Source: a virus. From it: a stretch of DNA of 44,668 bases. Both the position numbers and the translations under genes were made by a program. Under the pieces are notes generated by a model. That model was not told the origin of the DNA. It saw only the letters and a program-made list of their open reading frames with translations, and ran no database searches. Each line of letters opens with the position of its first letter. Positions within the stretch are counted from its first letter, which is position 1. Of this stretch, positions 22,196 through 30,896 are shown piece by piece. Location: the IMG/VR virus record IMGVR_UViG_3300036900_000244, positions 1 through 44,668 of that record. One strand, written 5' to 3'.

Positions 22196-23089
22196 TCATC
22201 TGATCGTGAGGGTCATATTTCTTCCAGCGCAGTCGACCGATGCGCTGCTCGATTCGGCCGTGACGATCACGCGGCCCAGGCCGCCGGGATTGCTGATCGT
22301 CGCGCTGGCAGAGGCCGGAGTCGGCGAACTGCTCGGCGCCGTGATCGTGACAATGGCCGTTCCGTCAGCCGCGTTGTCCGAGCCGTTGATGCGGACGCGG
22401 AACGTCGCCGTCCCGGAGGCCGACGAGAACATCCCGTTGAGCGTGATCGTGATGCTCGCGCCGAGTGCGCCCCAGTTGATCTCCTTCTGCGTCTGCGCCT
22501 GCGGGTCTTCACTGCCGAGAACGCTCTCGACGTCGGAGATCGGAACGCTCTCGGATGCACCTCCGCCTGGCCCCGGAGGCCCCGGAGGCCCCGGCTGCGA
22601 CGATCCGCCACCCACGATGACCGTACTCGGCCCCGCGACCACGGTGACCGGCTGCTGCGGAGCCACCGTCGCCCCATTTACTGAGATCAGCGCGACCGTG
22701 ATGCCGTTGGCCGAGAGGATGAACTGGAACGCCTGCCCGGTCGGGATCGTCCCGCTCACCGCGATCGTGAGCGTGCTGGATGGGCTGTCGAAGGACAGCG
22801 CCGCCCGGCACGTCTGCACGCGCTCGTCGAGCAGGCACTGTCCAGCGATGGCCTGGGAGAATCGCGCGACGTCGGTCGGCAGGAGATCCTGATTTACCAG
22901 ATCGTTCAAATCGAACCCATAGCCGAGGTCCGAGAACAACGACCCGAGGACGGCGTTGAGTCTTCGCGCGATGGCGTAGCCGAGATTCGTGAATCCCGAG
23001 ACCAAGCCCCAGACGGGATTCAGATCGCCGAGGAGGGCGATATCCGTTCCGAGCCCGAAGGGGTCGGCGGCGGTCGGCGTGATGGCCAT
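22196..23089 (-). CDS. gp25-like baseplate wedge protein with collagen-like and Ig-like extension
   Basis: 297 residues. The first 130 fit a gp25/W-like wedge protein: PTDVARFSQAIAGQCLLDERV then CRAALSF and TLTIAVSGTIPTGQAF. A short collagen-like run PGPPGPPGPGGG follows at about 167-178, and the last 110 residues look like an Ig-like beta-sandwich (GTATFRVRINGSDNAADGTA). The added domains are unusual for the wedge. ATG 23089 overlaps the upstream stop (TGATG). Confidence 0.65.
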   Translation of the reverse strand: MAITPTAADPFGLGTDIALLGDLNPVWGLVSGFTNLGYAIARRLNAVLGSLFSDLGYGFDLNDLVNQDLLPTDVARFSQAIAGQCLLDERVQTCRAALSFDSPSSTLTIAVSGTIPTGQAFQFILSANGITVALISVNGATVAPQQPVTVVAGPSTVIVGGGSSQPGPPGPPGPGGGASESVPISDVESVLGSEDPQAQTQKEINWGALGASITITLNGMFSSASGTATFRVRINGSDNAADGTAIVTITAPSSSPTPASASATISNPGGLGRVIVTAESSSASVDCAGRNMTLTIR

Positions 23090-24345
23090 CAGAGAGCTAC
23101 CCCGACCTTGGTTGACAGGAAGTTGTTCGCCGCGGCGGCCGTCGTTTGATAGGAGGACAGCGCCTGCACGACGTCGGTGAATCCTGGATTCAGAGGTGCC
23201 GTGGCACCGCTTCCCGACGCGGTCACCAGCGTCTGGAACGCAAGCAGCAGCGCCGCATAGAGCGCGGCCTCGGCGGCCTGATGCGGAGCTGTCAACGCGG
23301 GAGGGGCGATCGATCCGCCGAGCAGTAGTTGCATCGCTGCGGAAAGCGTTACGGTCTGCGGAGCCTCGCTGCCATCGAACAGCGTCGCGTATGGTTGCCC
23401 CGGATCGCCTCCCTTCCACCCGACGAGGCAGCGGCCACCGACGATCCCGTTGACGCTGGCCCCGGGAACTCCCAGCCAGAGCGGAACGCCGGCCATGTCG
23501 GTCAGCAGCGGAGAATCTGGCAGCACGTCGATCGTGTTCCCGTCCTGGGAAACTATCTGCGCCGGGTAGCGCCGGCTGTAGTCGATTACGCTGGTGCGCG
23601 ATGCCGCCCGCTGGGCCAGTCGGAATAGAGCCTTCCGTGCGCGGTCGATGTCCGTGATCGAGGTGGCGTCCTCGAACAGGACCCGCGTCGTGACGCCCTG
23701 GCCCTCCTGCCCGACGGTGTCCTCGACGTATCCGACCTTGCGGCCTTCGAACGTCGTGCCGGGAAGCAGGAAAGGCGCATCGCAGCCGACCAGCATGGAG
23801 TTGGTCTCGGCGCTGTCCTCGAAGATCTGGTAGAGCGACGAGTCGATCCCTGCGTCGGGCCAGGTCTCGTTTCCGATCCAGATCGTGCCATCGGGCAAGC
23901 TCCGCCAGATCGAGCCCGGAGAGCCAGAGGCCAGCAGCAGCGAGATCAGATCCGCGACCGGCCGCGCACCCGTCGTCCAGGCGTCCAGATCTTGCGCCAA
24001 GACGCCAGCATCGGCCGTGGGCGAGAGCGTCTCCCCGGCGTCGGACAAGAGGTCAGCGAGCACTCCCGCGACACTCGGAGAGTTGTAGCTACGTGGCGTT
24101 GCGACAGTCGAGAGACCGCCGTTGCCGGCAATCACCCGGACGTGCCCCGTGTCGCTGAATACGCCCGAGCGAGAAGGAGATGCTGTTCCGACGAACGTCA
24201 GCGCGCCGTCGTTGACCACGATCGTCACCTTGCCGGTCAGCGCGTCCGGGTCGTCGATCAGAAGATCCCAACTCCATGCACCCGTGCGGCGCCGCGAGGA
24301 CTTCGCCTCGAGCACGTCCTGTCCGTTTGCGGTCAGCAGAGCCAT
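23089..24345 (-). CDS. Baseplate hub / gpD-like tail protein
   Basis: 418 residues. The arrangement, starting WSWDLLIDDPDALTGKVTIV and with YNSPSVAGVLADLLSDAGE and WRSLPDGTIWIGNETW, resembles hub proteins of the gpD/gp27 type; the C-terminal region GGRCLVGWKGGDPGQPYATL looks like the OB-fold of spike-associated proteins. It lies between the tape-measure-side tail gene and the wedge genes as expected for the hub. Assignment by order plus general pattern. Confidence 0.6.
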   Translation of the reverse strand: MALLTANGQDVLEAKSSRRRTGAWSWDLLIDDPDALTGKVTIVVNDGALTFVGTASPSRSGVFSDTGHVRVIAGNGGLSTVATPRSYNSPSVAGVLADLLSDAGETLSPTADAGVLAQDLDAWTTGARPVADLISLLLASGSPGSIWRSLPDGTIWIGNETWPDAGIDSSLYQIFEDSAETNSMLVGCDAPFLLPGTTFEGRKVGYVEDTVGQEGQGVTTRVLFEDATSITDIDRARKALFRLAQRAASRTSVIDYSRRYPAQIVSQDGNTIDVLPDSPLLTDMAGVPLWLGVPGASVNGIVGGRCLVGWKGGDPGQPYATLFDGSEAPQTVTLSAAMQLLLGGSIAPPALTAPHQAAEAALYAALLLAFQTLVTASGSGATAPLNPGFTDVVQALSSYQTTAAAANNFLSTKVGVAL

Positions 24346-24348
24346 GGC

Positions 24349-25047
24349 CTACTCGCTCACCGGAGCGCCGCCGACGCTGGCGTTGGCCGGGTTGGAGCTC
24401 GGCGGGGTCGGCTTCGGTGTTCCGCCGCGCTGGTTGCTGTTCGGGAGCTGCGGCGCCTCGGCGGGTGGACCTGCACTCTTGGTGACGTTCTTCTTCTTCG
24501 CGGGCGGATTCTCCTGGAACAAAAAGGTCATCATCTTGAACCCCTCGCCGCTCTTTCCGCGCCCCATCGGGCTCACGCTTTCGAGGACGGCCGAGTAGAT
24601 GTGGATCGGGGCAAGGGCGGGATGAACCACGTTGACCGCCAACTGCGACAGCTGGCTGCCCTTGTTCGGGATCACCCAGTAGACGTCGAGGATGTCCTGC
24701 AGCTCGGCCCATTGCGCGGCGGTGCAGATCTCGCACGTTACTGAGAATTTCTTGGCTAGATAGCCTGCGTAGGTGATGCGATTGACGTTGCTCCCTTCCC
24801 CTTTCTTCACGTTGAGTTGGATCGCCGCGATTCCGCTCGGGATCAATTCGCACTCGCCCGGAAGCTGCCGGTTCCCGAGCCAGAACGTGTCCCAGGGATC
24901 GGTGTAGAATAGTGGCGCGTCGCTAGAACTTGCGCCCCGATCGTTGAGACCCCACAGCGGCTGTCCGCCGCCATCCGGGCCGAGGCCGAGCGTCGGCTGC
25001 TCGTTCCCCACTCCACCAAGAGGAGCGTTGTTGACGACGATCGGCAT
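24349..25047 (-). CDS. Tail protein between tape measure and hub
   Basis: 232 residues. The centre (about 75-185) is a compact domain with AAQWAELQDILDVYWVIPNK and VVHPALAPIHIYSAVLESV; the ends are low-complexity, with a Lys/Pro/Asn-rich tail. Position directly after the tape measure fits a tail-tip adaptor. I do not recognise the family. Confidence 0.6.
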   Translation of the reverse strand: MPIVVNNAPLGGVGNEQPTLGLGPDGGGQPLWGLNDRGASSSDAPLFYTDPWDTFWLGNRQLPGECELIPSGIAAIQLNVKKGEGSNVNRITYAGYLAKKFSVTCEICTAAQWAELQDILDVYWVIPNKGSQLSQLAVNVVHPALAPIHIYSAVLESVSPMGRGKSGEGFKMMTFLFQENPPAKKKNVTKSAGPPAEAPQLPNSNQRGGTPKPTPPSSNPANASVGGAPVSE

Positions 25048-26810
25048 CAGGCCCCGTCCTCGGCGTTCTCTAGCGTGTCGACCAGGATCGGGACGAAGCT
25101 GCGGCGCAGCTCGTCGCGCACCATGCCGGCAACGTCTCCGCCCGCGCCGCCGTGGACCGCCATCTGCACGGCTCCCTCGGCGATCGTGAGATGGATCGAG
25201 CGTCCGCCGGTCGCCACGCGACCGCCGCCCCCGGTCGTCACCCGCGGCCCGAGCGTAGTCGTCATGGCGTCGGCGATCCGGTCGGCCTTGCTTTCGAATC
25301 CAAGCGCGACTCCCTCGGCCGCCATCTGGCCGCCGTAGTGGAACTTGCGAGACGGGGAGTGCGCGTCGATGCCTTCCTTCCCCATGAAGGCGGCGTGGCT
25401 ATCGGCGCCAAGATCCGACGACGCCTTAGCGACGCGAGGAGCGCCGTGCTTGATGCCGGCTACCACGCCGTCTGGGATTGACTTCCCGGCATCGAACGAG
25501 GCGGCGTTCAGCGAGTTCAGCGGACCGGATCCGGTCATCGCCCCTTCGCCTTTGGCGCGCTTCATCTCTCGGAGGACCTCACGCTGATGCGCGTACTTGT
25601 CGTCCAGGACCTGCTCCTCCTTGGTCTTCGGGACGCTCTTGGCGTCCACCTTCATTCCAGGGATCGCCTCGACGACGGCGTCGATTGCCTTGACCCATCC
25701 TTTGAACACGTCCCAGATGCCGGTCGCGATCTTCTCGACTACCTCGAGCGCGGGCTTCACGTATCCCAGCGCATCGGCAACATCGTCGGCGACCTCCTCG
25801 AAGTCGATCTGTCCGACCAGGTCCACCACGTTTGAGAACGCTGCCTCCAGGGCACCGAAGATCTTCTGTCCCGTCGGGCTGTTCGGGTCGATCTTGTCGA
25901 GGATGCCGTCCAATTCCTTGCTCAACACGCCGAGCGCCTTTGTGTCGGCGAGCTTTTTGTAGAACCGCTCGGGCAGCTCTTCGAGCTTTGCCAGTTTCGT
26001 CCCGAGCAGATCGGCGTTTGCGGCGGCCTTCTCTCCGATCGCCTTCTCATTGGCGCGTCCCATGATGAGCTGGAACAACTCGTTCTTGTTGACGTCCGTC
26101 TTGCCCAGAGCCTCGGAGACCTTCTCGTTGGACATCCCCTTGAAGCGATCGAGCTTCTTGAAGTCCTCGACGCCAAGACCGAGCGGCATCAGAGAACGCG
26201 TGTTGACCCGACCCATCGTCTGGAGACGCTGGAATGCCTCGATCGTCGCCCCGAACGCGGCGTCGCGGTCCTTGGAGACGGCAGCGACGTCCGCGGCCGC
26301 CTTGATGGTCAGCTTCGATTGCTGGTCCGACAGTCCGCTGCGCTTGAGATCGACGAAAGCTCCCTCCCCCTGGGCCTCGGTGAACTCCGTCTTCTTCGAG
26401 AACTCATCCAGCCATTCCCGGTTCTCTTTGCCGGCGATCTTCCCGCCGCTGGCGTTGTCGATAACGCGGTTCATCCGCTCGGCTGCGGCCGCGCTGACGA
26501 CCGCCTCCTTGCCGATGTCGACCATCTTCTCGACGAGCTCGCCGGCAAGCTCGATGGCCTTCTCGATCCCCGTGAATTCGAGCAGATCCTTTATCTCGAC
26601 CTTCGCGTACTCCGCGGCGTGGCCCATCTGCCCGAATTCGTGGCGCAGCTTGTACGCCTCGTCTCGATGCTTCTCGCCGTGTTCCTTGGCGGCGCGCTCA
26701 GACTTCCCCAGCTTCCCGATCAGCTCGTCGAGCTTGAGGACGGCCTTCCCCAGCTCCGCCGAATCGGTCGGGAGCTTGATCTCCTGGGAGATAGGCGCGC
26801 CGTCACCCAT
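25047..26810 (-). CDS. Tail tape measure protein
   Basis: 587 residues, mainly long charged helices (about 1-330), with a hydrophobic patch in the middle and a Gly-rich C-terminal part. A segment PNSPTGQKIFGALEAAFSNV and the RKFHYGGQMAAEGVALGFE block are typical of tape measures. At roughly 1.5 angstrom per residue it would set a tail near 90 nm, short for a myovirus. Its ATG overlaps the end of the frameshifted chaperone frame by eight bases, the standard arrangement. Confidence 0.82.
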   Translation of the reverse strand: MGDGAPISQEIKLPTDSAELGKAVLKLDELIGKLGKSERAAKEHGEKHRDEAYKLRHEFGQMGHAAEYAKVEIKDLLEFTGIEKAIELAGELVEKMVDIGKEAVVSAAAAERMNRVIDNASGGKIAGKENREWLDEFSKKTEFTEAQGEGAFVDLKRSGLSDQQSKLTIKAAADVAAVSKDRDAAFGATIEAFQRLQTMGRVNTRSLMPLGLGVEDFKKLDRFKGMSNEKVSEALGKTDVNKNELFQLIMGRANEKAIGEKAAANADLLGTKLAKLEELPERFYKKLADTKALGVLSKELDGILDKIDPNSPTGQKIFGALEAAFSNVVDLVGQIDFEEVADDVADALGYVKPALEVVEKIATGIWDVFKGWVKAIDAVVEAIPGMKVDAKSVPKTKEEQVLDDKYAHQREVLREMKRAKGEGAMTGSGPLNSLNAASFDAGKSIPDGVVAGIKHGAPRVAKASSDLGADSHAAFMGKEGIDAHSPSRKFHYGGQMAAEGVALGFESKADRIADAMTTTLGPRVTTGGGGRVATGGRSIHLTIAEGAVQMAVHGGAGGDVAGMVRDELRRSFVPILVDTLENAEDGA

Positions 26811-27314
26811 TGAAATAGACCTCGTAACCGAACGACTTGGCCAGGAACACGATCGCGCCGTCTACCTGGGCGTCGAGCAGCGCTCCCGCCTCGGCGTCGG
26901 GGGTCGGCTCCCCGTCTGCGTCCGTTTCCCGATTCAGGAACGCACGCTTGCAGGCTGCGCGAACGCCGAGGTTGGTCTGCGCGGCTCGGACCCGCTCTAG
27001 GCTTTTCCCTGCTTGGCCTGAGCCGTGACGCCGGCACCTTCGAGGATCTCGCCGACCCAGACTCCGGCCAGGCCCGGGTGAGCGTCGATAGAGGCGTTGA
27101 GCTCCTCCTTCTTCGGCCAGACCACACAGGTGTCGATCAGCATCTGCCGCGCGTTCGGGACGCTTTTCTCCTGCTGGTCGTAGAACATCCGCAACTCGGC
27201 CCGGGTCGGGACCTGAAAGATGATCCAGTCCGGCAGATTCGGATGGGTGGCCCAGCGAAGCTCGCGCGCGCCCGTGTACTCGGACTTGACCTTGTCGACG
27301 ATGGATTGATCCAT
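26803..27314 (-). CDS. Tail assembly chaperone, frameshift product (gpGT-like)
   Basis: A minus-one ribosomal frameshift at G GGA AAA (27009-27003) joins the 105-codon frame starting at 27314 to a second frame that lacks a start codon and ends at 26803, giving about 170 residues. After the slip the protein continues K-SLERVRAAQTNLGVRAACK and ends SFGYEVYFNG. Two-frame chaperones with this layout precede tape-measure genes in most long-tailed phages. The heptamer is the classic X XXY YYZ form and the zero-frame stop TAG lies four to six bases after it. Confidence 0.75.
26997..27314 (-). CDS. Tail assembly chaperone, zero frame (gpG-like)
   Basis: 105 residues (MDQSIVDKVKSEYTGARELR..., ending AKQGKA). 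It contains a LPDWIIFQVPTRAELRMFYD segment and a helical C-terminus. This is the major product; the longer form arises by frameshift at its end. The start has no Shine-Dalgarno and lies seven bases after a promoter-like -10, so the mRNA may be leaderless, and the ATG lies within the 3' arm of a perfect dyad. Confidence 0.75.
   Translation of the reverse strand: MDQSIVDKVKSEYTGARELRWATHPNLPDWIIFQVPTRAELRMFYDQQEKSVPNARQMLIDTCVVWPKKEELNASIDAHPGLAGVWVGEILEGAGVTAQAKQGKA
27003..27009 (-). promoter_or_regulatory. Slippery heptamer GGGAAAA for -1 frameshift
   Basis: In the zero frame the codons read CAG GGA AAA GCC TAG. Slipping back one base at GGA AAA enters the downstream frame, which is open to 26803. 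I did not identify a downstream pseudoknot. Confidence 0.7.
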
Positions 27315-27351
27315 GTGCCAGAACGTACGCGCACATGGGTTGCGCCCTAAG
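27311..27351 (-). promoter_or_regulatory. Phage-type promoter with perfect dyad centred on the -10
   Basis: CTTAGG (27351-27346), 18 bp, TACGTT (27327-27322), seven bases, ATG 27314. An 8-bp inverted repeat CCATGTGC - 12 bp - GCACATGG spans 27311-27338 and is centred exactly on the -10 hexamer; one arm holds the start codon. Confidence 0.6.
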
Positions 27352-27365
27352 TTCTGGTCCCCGCG

Positions 27366-27881
27366 CTACGCCCCGAGCTGGCCGAAGGGCGAGTTCTCGA
27401 GCACCGGCGAGATGCCGTCCTTGAGGATGTCCATCACGTCGAGGTCGAGCGGGACCGGGATCTCCTTGTCGCCGTCCTCCTCGATGAGCGTGATGTTCTC
27501 GTCGGCGATCGAACAGCCGACCAGCATCCAGTTGGTGGAGCCCAGGGTCTGCTCGAACAGGGTGATGCTGAGGAAGAACGCCACGTCGAATGCGCCCTGG
27601 TTCAGCAGCGCGCCCTTGCTCGTCAGGTAGTCGAGGATGAGGTTGTAGTCCTCGGCGTAGACCGTGATCTTGGCGTCGCACTCGAACTTCCCGCGCGTGC
27701 GCGCCTGCGGCTTCGCGCGGTGCCCCCAGGACTTCCCCCTGGTCAGCTTGCGGTGAACGCTGAGCCCGAGGCAGCCCTCGATGATCAGCGTGTTGTCGAT
27801 GCTGATGTCGACCGCCGACGTCCGCGAGTAGCGGTTCCCGAGGATGTCGGGGTAGAGGAGACCGGCTGGATTCATCGGCAT
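27366..27881 (-). CDS. Tail tube protein
   Basis: 171 residues. It begins MPMNPAGLLYPDILGNRYS and contains an ISIDNTLIIEGCLGLSVH block and an EDYNLILDYLTSKGALLNQG block; the size, mixed beta content and position straight after the sheath gene fit the inner tail tube that carries DNA during injection. It is followed by a promoter-like motif and the tail chaperone. Confidence 0.72.
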   Translation of the reverse strand: MPMNPAGLLYPDILGNRYSRTSAVDISIDNTLIIEGCLGLSVHRKLTRGKSWGHRAKPQARTRGKFECDAKITVYAEDYNLILDYLTSKGALLNQGAFDVAFFLSITLFEQTLGSTNWMLVGCSIADENITLIEEDGDKEIPVPLDLDVMDILKDGISPVLENSPFGQLGA

Positions 27882-27895
27882 GGTGACTTGGCTCC

Positions 27896-29581
27896 TTACG
27901 CGAATGCCGGGTTCACGAACCCGATGGTGACGTTGATCTTGTGGGAGTAGCCCTTGGGCGTAATCCCGATGGTGATCGAGTAGTCGCCGGTGGCGAGGAT
28001 GTTCTCGGTGCGGTCGATGCTCGCCGAGACCGCGCTGGCGTCGGGGCGGTTCGTCGGCGGCTTCTTCGTGAGCAGGGCTGCGGCGAGTTGCGACTGAACG
28101 AACTGCTCGATCTTGGTCGCCTGGGGGTCGAAGATCGTCCCGTCCTTGTTGGTCAGGAGATCTTCGTTGACGTTCCCGACCACCGCGGCGACGGTCGCGG
28201 TGCAGGCGACGTCAATCACGCGCCGGTTCATGACGCTCGAGAAGTCGCTTCCGATCGCCGCCATCATGACGCCCGTGCTGGCGAAGATGGTCTGACCCTT
28301 GGTCGGCTGGGTCGTGATCGTGGTGATCCGGTTCGGCACGAAGCCCGGAGTGTTGGCCTCGTTCCGGAACCAGGTCTGCGTGGTGGTCGCGGGCGCCACG
28401 TTGGCCAGCTTCCCGCCGTTCACCCAGCCCGGATCGATGCTGGCGCTGATGCTGGCCAGCCGAGACGAGATCGGGGTCGCGCAGTTGCGGCGGATGATGT
28501 TCCCGTTCAGGGACGAGATGTGAAGGACGTCCGCGCAGCACACCATGATTCGGTTGCTCGCGAAGGCATTCCAGCCCGCTTCGATGATGGCGTCGCTCTC
28601 GCCGTCCGGGTTCTCGATCATCGCGAACACGAACCGGTAGGCCGTCGCGAAGGCCGTCAGCGACGTGTCGACCGTCGAGGCCAGCGAGACGGCCGCCGCG
28701 GTGTTGGCGCCCTCGCCGACGATGTGCAGGCCGACGAACGTATTCGGGCTGTTGCCGACCGCGGTCAGCATGGCGGCCACGTCGCCGCCGCTGAACCCCG
28801 CCGGGACGGCGACCGCCTCGTAGGTGTCGCCCGCCACGAAGGTCGAGGCGAAGGTCAGTACGATCCCGGTGCCCGGGATGACGTAGACGTTCCCGCTGGG
28901 GATGAGAATCGGCCCGATCTTGCTGTTCCCGCTCTGGCCGTCCACCGAGACCGTGGTCATCGCCGTTCCAGTGGCGCCGCCGAGCGTGATGCCCAAGAAG
29001 ACGTCGTAGGCGTCCATCGGGCTCGACGCCTGCGTCACCCAGCCGACGGTACCGGTTCCGGTGAGCGTGATTACCCCGGCCGTGGAGATCGTCCAGACCG
29101 CATCGGTCGTGTAGGTCTGGTTCGCGAACGAGAGGACCGTCAGTGTGCCAGGCACGAGGATCGTCGCCGCGACGTTGATCGGCGCCGAGTAGGCGCCGCC
29201 ATTGAGCGCGAAGGCTACCGTCGCGGCGGTGAACACGCCGCCGGCCACGATCTTGGCCTGGATCTGAACCGCGGGCGCCAGCGTCGCCGTCACGGTCCCG
29301 GCGCCTGTCCCGAGGTGGGTCATCGCTGGAATGCTTCCCGCCACGCTCGGGTTGATCGGAGCCGCGAAGCAGGCGCCTGCCACGTTGATGGTGTCGGCGC
29401 AGTTCTCGGTCAGCGGGCCTGCGCCGAGGGTCGACAGAGCCGTGGTCGGATTGCCGAGGCCGTACATCTGTCCCGGCACGCCAAGCGCGCAGACGCCGGC
29501 ATGCACGATCGCGTTGGCGATGGTCGCCGGGAGCTGTCCGAGCTGTCCGTCGAGGATGTTGAAGCTGATTGGGCCGGCCAT
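27896..29581 (-). CDS. Contractile tail sheath protein
   Basis: 561 residues, the main sign that this is a myovirus. The N-terminal and middle parts are Ala/Gly/Thr-rich beta domains; the C-terminal 130 residues (NRRVIDVACTATVAAVVGNV, DPQATKIEQFVQSQLAAALL, DYSITIGITPKGYSHKINV) match the conserved polymerisation domain of Mu-type/DUF2586-like sheaths. AGGAGACGACG precedes the ATG at 29581. The sheath contracts and drives the tube through the cell envelope. Confidence 0.82.
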   Translation of the reverse strand: MAGPISFNILDGQLGQLPATIANAIVHAGVCALGVPGQMYGLGNPTTALSTLGAGPLTENCADTINVAGACFAAPINPSVAGSIPAMTHLGTGAGTVTATLAPAVQIQAKIVAGGVFTAATVAFALNGGAYSAPINVAATILVPGTLTVLSFANQTYTTDAVWTISTAGVITLTGTGTVGWVTQASSPMDAYDVFLGITLGGATGTAMTTVSVDGQSGNSKIGPILIPSGNVYVIPGTGIVLTFASTFVAGDTYEAVAVPAGFSGGDVAAMLTAVGNSPNTFVGLHIVGEGANTAAAVSLASTVDTSLTAFATAYRFVFAMIENPDGESDAIIEAGWNAFASNRIMVCCADVLHISSLNGNIIRRNCATPISSRLASISASIDPGWVNGGKLANVAPATTTQTWFRNEANTPGFVPNRITTITTQPTKGQTIFASTGVMMAAIGSDFSSVMNRRVIDVACTATVAAVVGNVNEDLLTNKDGTIFDPQATKIEQFVQSQLAAALLTKKPPTNRPDASAVSASIDRTENILATGDYSITIGITPKGYSHKINVTIGFVNPAFA

Positions 29582-29590
29582 CGTCGTCTC

Positions 29591-29899
29591 CTAGTGGTAG
29601 GCGTGAGCCGTCGCCGCAGCGATGGCCTTGTCGAATTCGGCCTCGGTCATCGTCGGCCAGTTGGTCGGATCCCACTTGAGGGAGTTCTTCGCCGCCGCGA
29701 AGGCCGCGAATTTCGGGTTGTGGATCTGCAGCGGCTTCGACTTCGGGGCGCGCCTCAGGCGACCGGGATCGACCTGTCCAGACGTGAACTCCGGGAGCAT
29801 TCCCTTGGCGGTCGCCCAGTGAACGACGGTTTCCTTGGTCGCGTCGGCGGCCGCGGGCAGAACCTCGAAATCCTCGGGCTTGTCGTCTTCGGTTCCCAC
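29591..29899 (-). CDS. Hypothetical protein before the sheath
   Basis: 102 residues from GTG 29899, chosen for the AGGAGA ribosome site eight bases upstream. It contains PLQIHNPKFAAFAAAKNSLK and DPTNWPTMTEAEFDKAI. Small genes at this place in Mu-like myoviruses encode proteins of unknown role. No family recognised. Confidence 0.6.
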   Translation of the reverse strand: MGTEDDKPEDFEVLPAAADATKETVVHWATAKGMLPEFTSGQVDPGRLRRAPKSKPLQIHNPKFAAFAAAKNSLKWDPTNWPTMTEAEFDKAIAAATAHAYH

Positions 29900-29907
29900 G
29901 TCGTCTC

Positions 29908-30447
29908 CTAGGCTGCCGCCGGGATCGTCGGCACGATGGTCGGATGGTGAGGCGGTGCGCTGATCGTGTTCTTCTCGAACGTGAACGGCATCCGGATCTC
30001 GATCGTCAGGATGCAAAGCGATCCGGACTTGAGGTTCTGCACCGGCTCCTTGGTCATAGCCGACGGGCCAATGCCCCACGCCTCATGCGCGACTGAGAAC
30101 GGATGACCGGTGAGCGCCTGCCTCAGTGCCGCGACGTAGTGGCCCATCAGGGTCTCGGTCGCGGTGAAGTCGGTGTCCCAGACGTGAACACGGATTGAGA
30201 CGTTGCGCTGGGCCATTTCTCGGACGCCCGTCGACTGCTGCCCCGCCGCCCTTCGCATCGCTGAATCCGCACCGAGCTGCTTGGCGACCGAGATCGGCCC
30301 TCCCATTGGCACCCAGACGACGCCCGGATAGGCCATGCTCGGCGCCAGCTTCTCTTCGCCGAGATCGTGGTTTGCGAGCACGACGTTGTTGTCGCGCAGG
30401 ACCGTCTCGATTGCCTGCTTGGCGCTCTCGAAGACCGTGCAGATCAT
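29908..30447 (-). CDS. Neck / tail terminator-like protein
   Basis: 179 residues from ATG 30447, which overlaps the upstream stop (ATGA). It has the start ICTVFESAKQAIETVLRDNN, a beta centre (VSIRVHVWDTDF, SLCILTIEIRMPF) and helices between, like tail terminator proteins that cap the tube and meet the head. Assigned by order and general pattern. Confidence 0.6.
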   Translation of the reverse strand: MICTVFESAKQAIETVLRDNNVVLANHDLGEEKLAPSMAYPGVVWVPMGGPISVAKQLGADSAMRRAAGQQSTGVREMAQRNVSIRVHVWDTDFTATETLMGHYVAALRQALTGHPFSVAHEAWGIGPSAMTKEPVQNLKSGSLCILTIEIRMPFTFEKNTISAPPHHPTIVPTIPAAA

Positions 30448-30896
30448 GCGGCCCTCAGGCAGCGTCGGACGCATGCGGCATGGACGCGCTGGATCTCGGC
30501 GAGCCACGCGGGCGGAAGTCCACCGGTGGTCGCCTCGGGCAGGATCTGCCGCTTGTCGATGGTGGGCGTTCCCTTCTGATGGAAGATCGCCACCGGGTCC
30601 GCGAACCCGATGCGCACGCCGTCTGCGCTTCCGCTGCTGACGTGGCTGGCACGCAGGGCTCCGGTCTTGACGAGCGGCGTACCGCGACGACGCGGACCAG
30701 AGCGACCTCGGCTCAGACGCTTGCTGAGACGCCCGACCGGCTTCCAGGCATTGCCGTACGGACCGCTCGAATCCTTGAACTCCCGCAGCGCGAGACCTTC
30801 CAGCGCCACGCCGATCTTGGCGTTGGTCTCGGATCGGAAGCTGTCGCCCGCCACTGCAGCCAGCGCGTTTCGAAAGTCCTTGAGTTGGGTCGCCAT
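30444..30896 (-). CDS. Virion morphogenesis / tail completion protein
   Basis: 150 residues, MATQLKDFRNALAAVAGDSF... The motif GNAWKPVGRLSKR, then TPLVKTGALRASHVSSGSAD and VAIFHQKGTPTIDKRQILPE, is the signature of the phage virion morphogenesis family (P2 gpS / Mu gpG-like, WxP...L..TG.L). These proteins complete the tail at the neck. Confidence 0.8.
   Translation of the reverse strand: MATQLKDFRNALAAVAGDSFRSETNAKIGVALEGLALREFKDSSGPYGNAWKPVGRLSKRLSRGRSGPRRRGTPLVKTGALRASHVSSGSADGVRIGFADPVAIFHQKGTPTIDKRQILPEATTGGLPPAWLAEIQRVHAACVRRCLRAA

Noticed and set aside
27941-29911. 656-codon plus-strand open frame
   Set aside because: Antisense shadow of the sheath gene; Arg/Asp/Gly-rich composition is typical of such frames.
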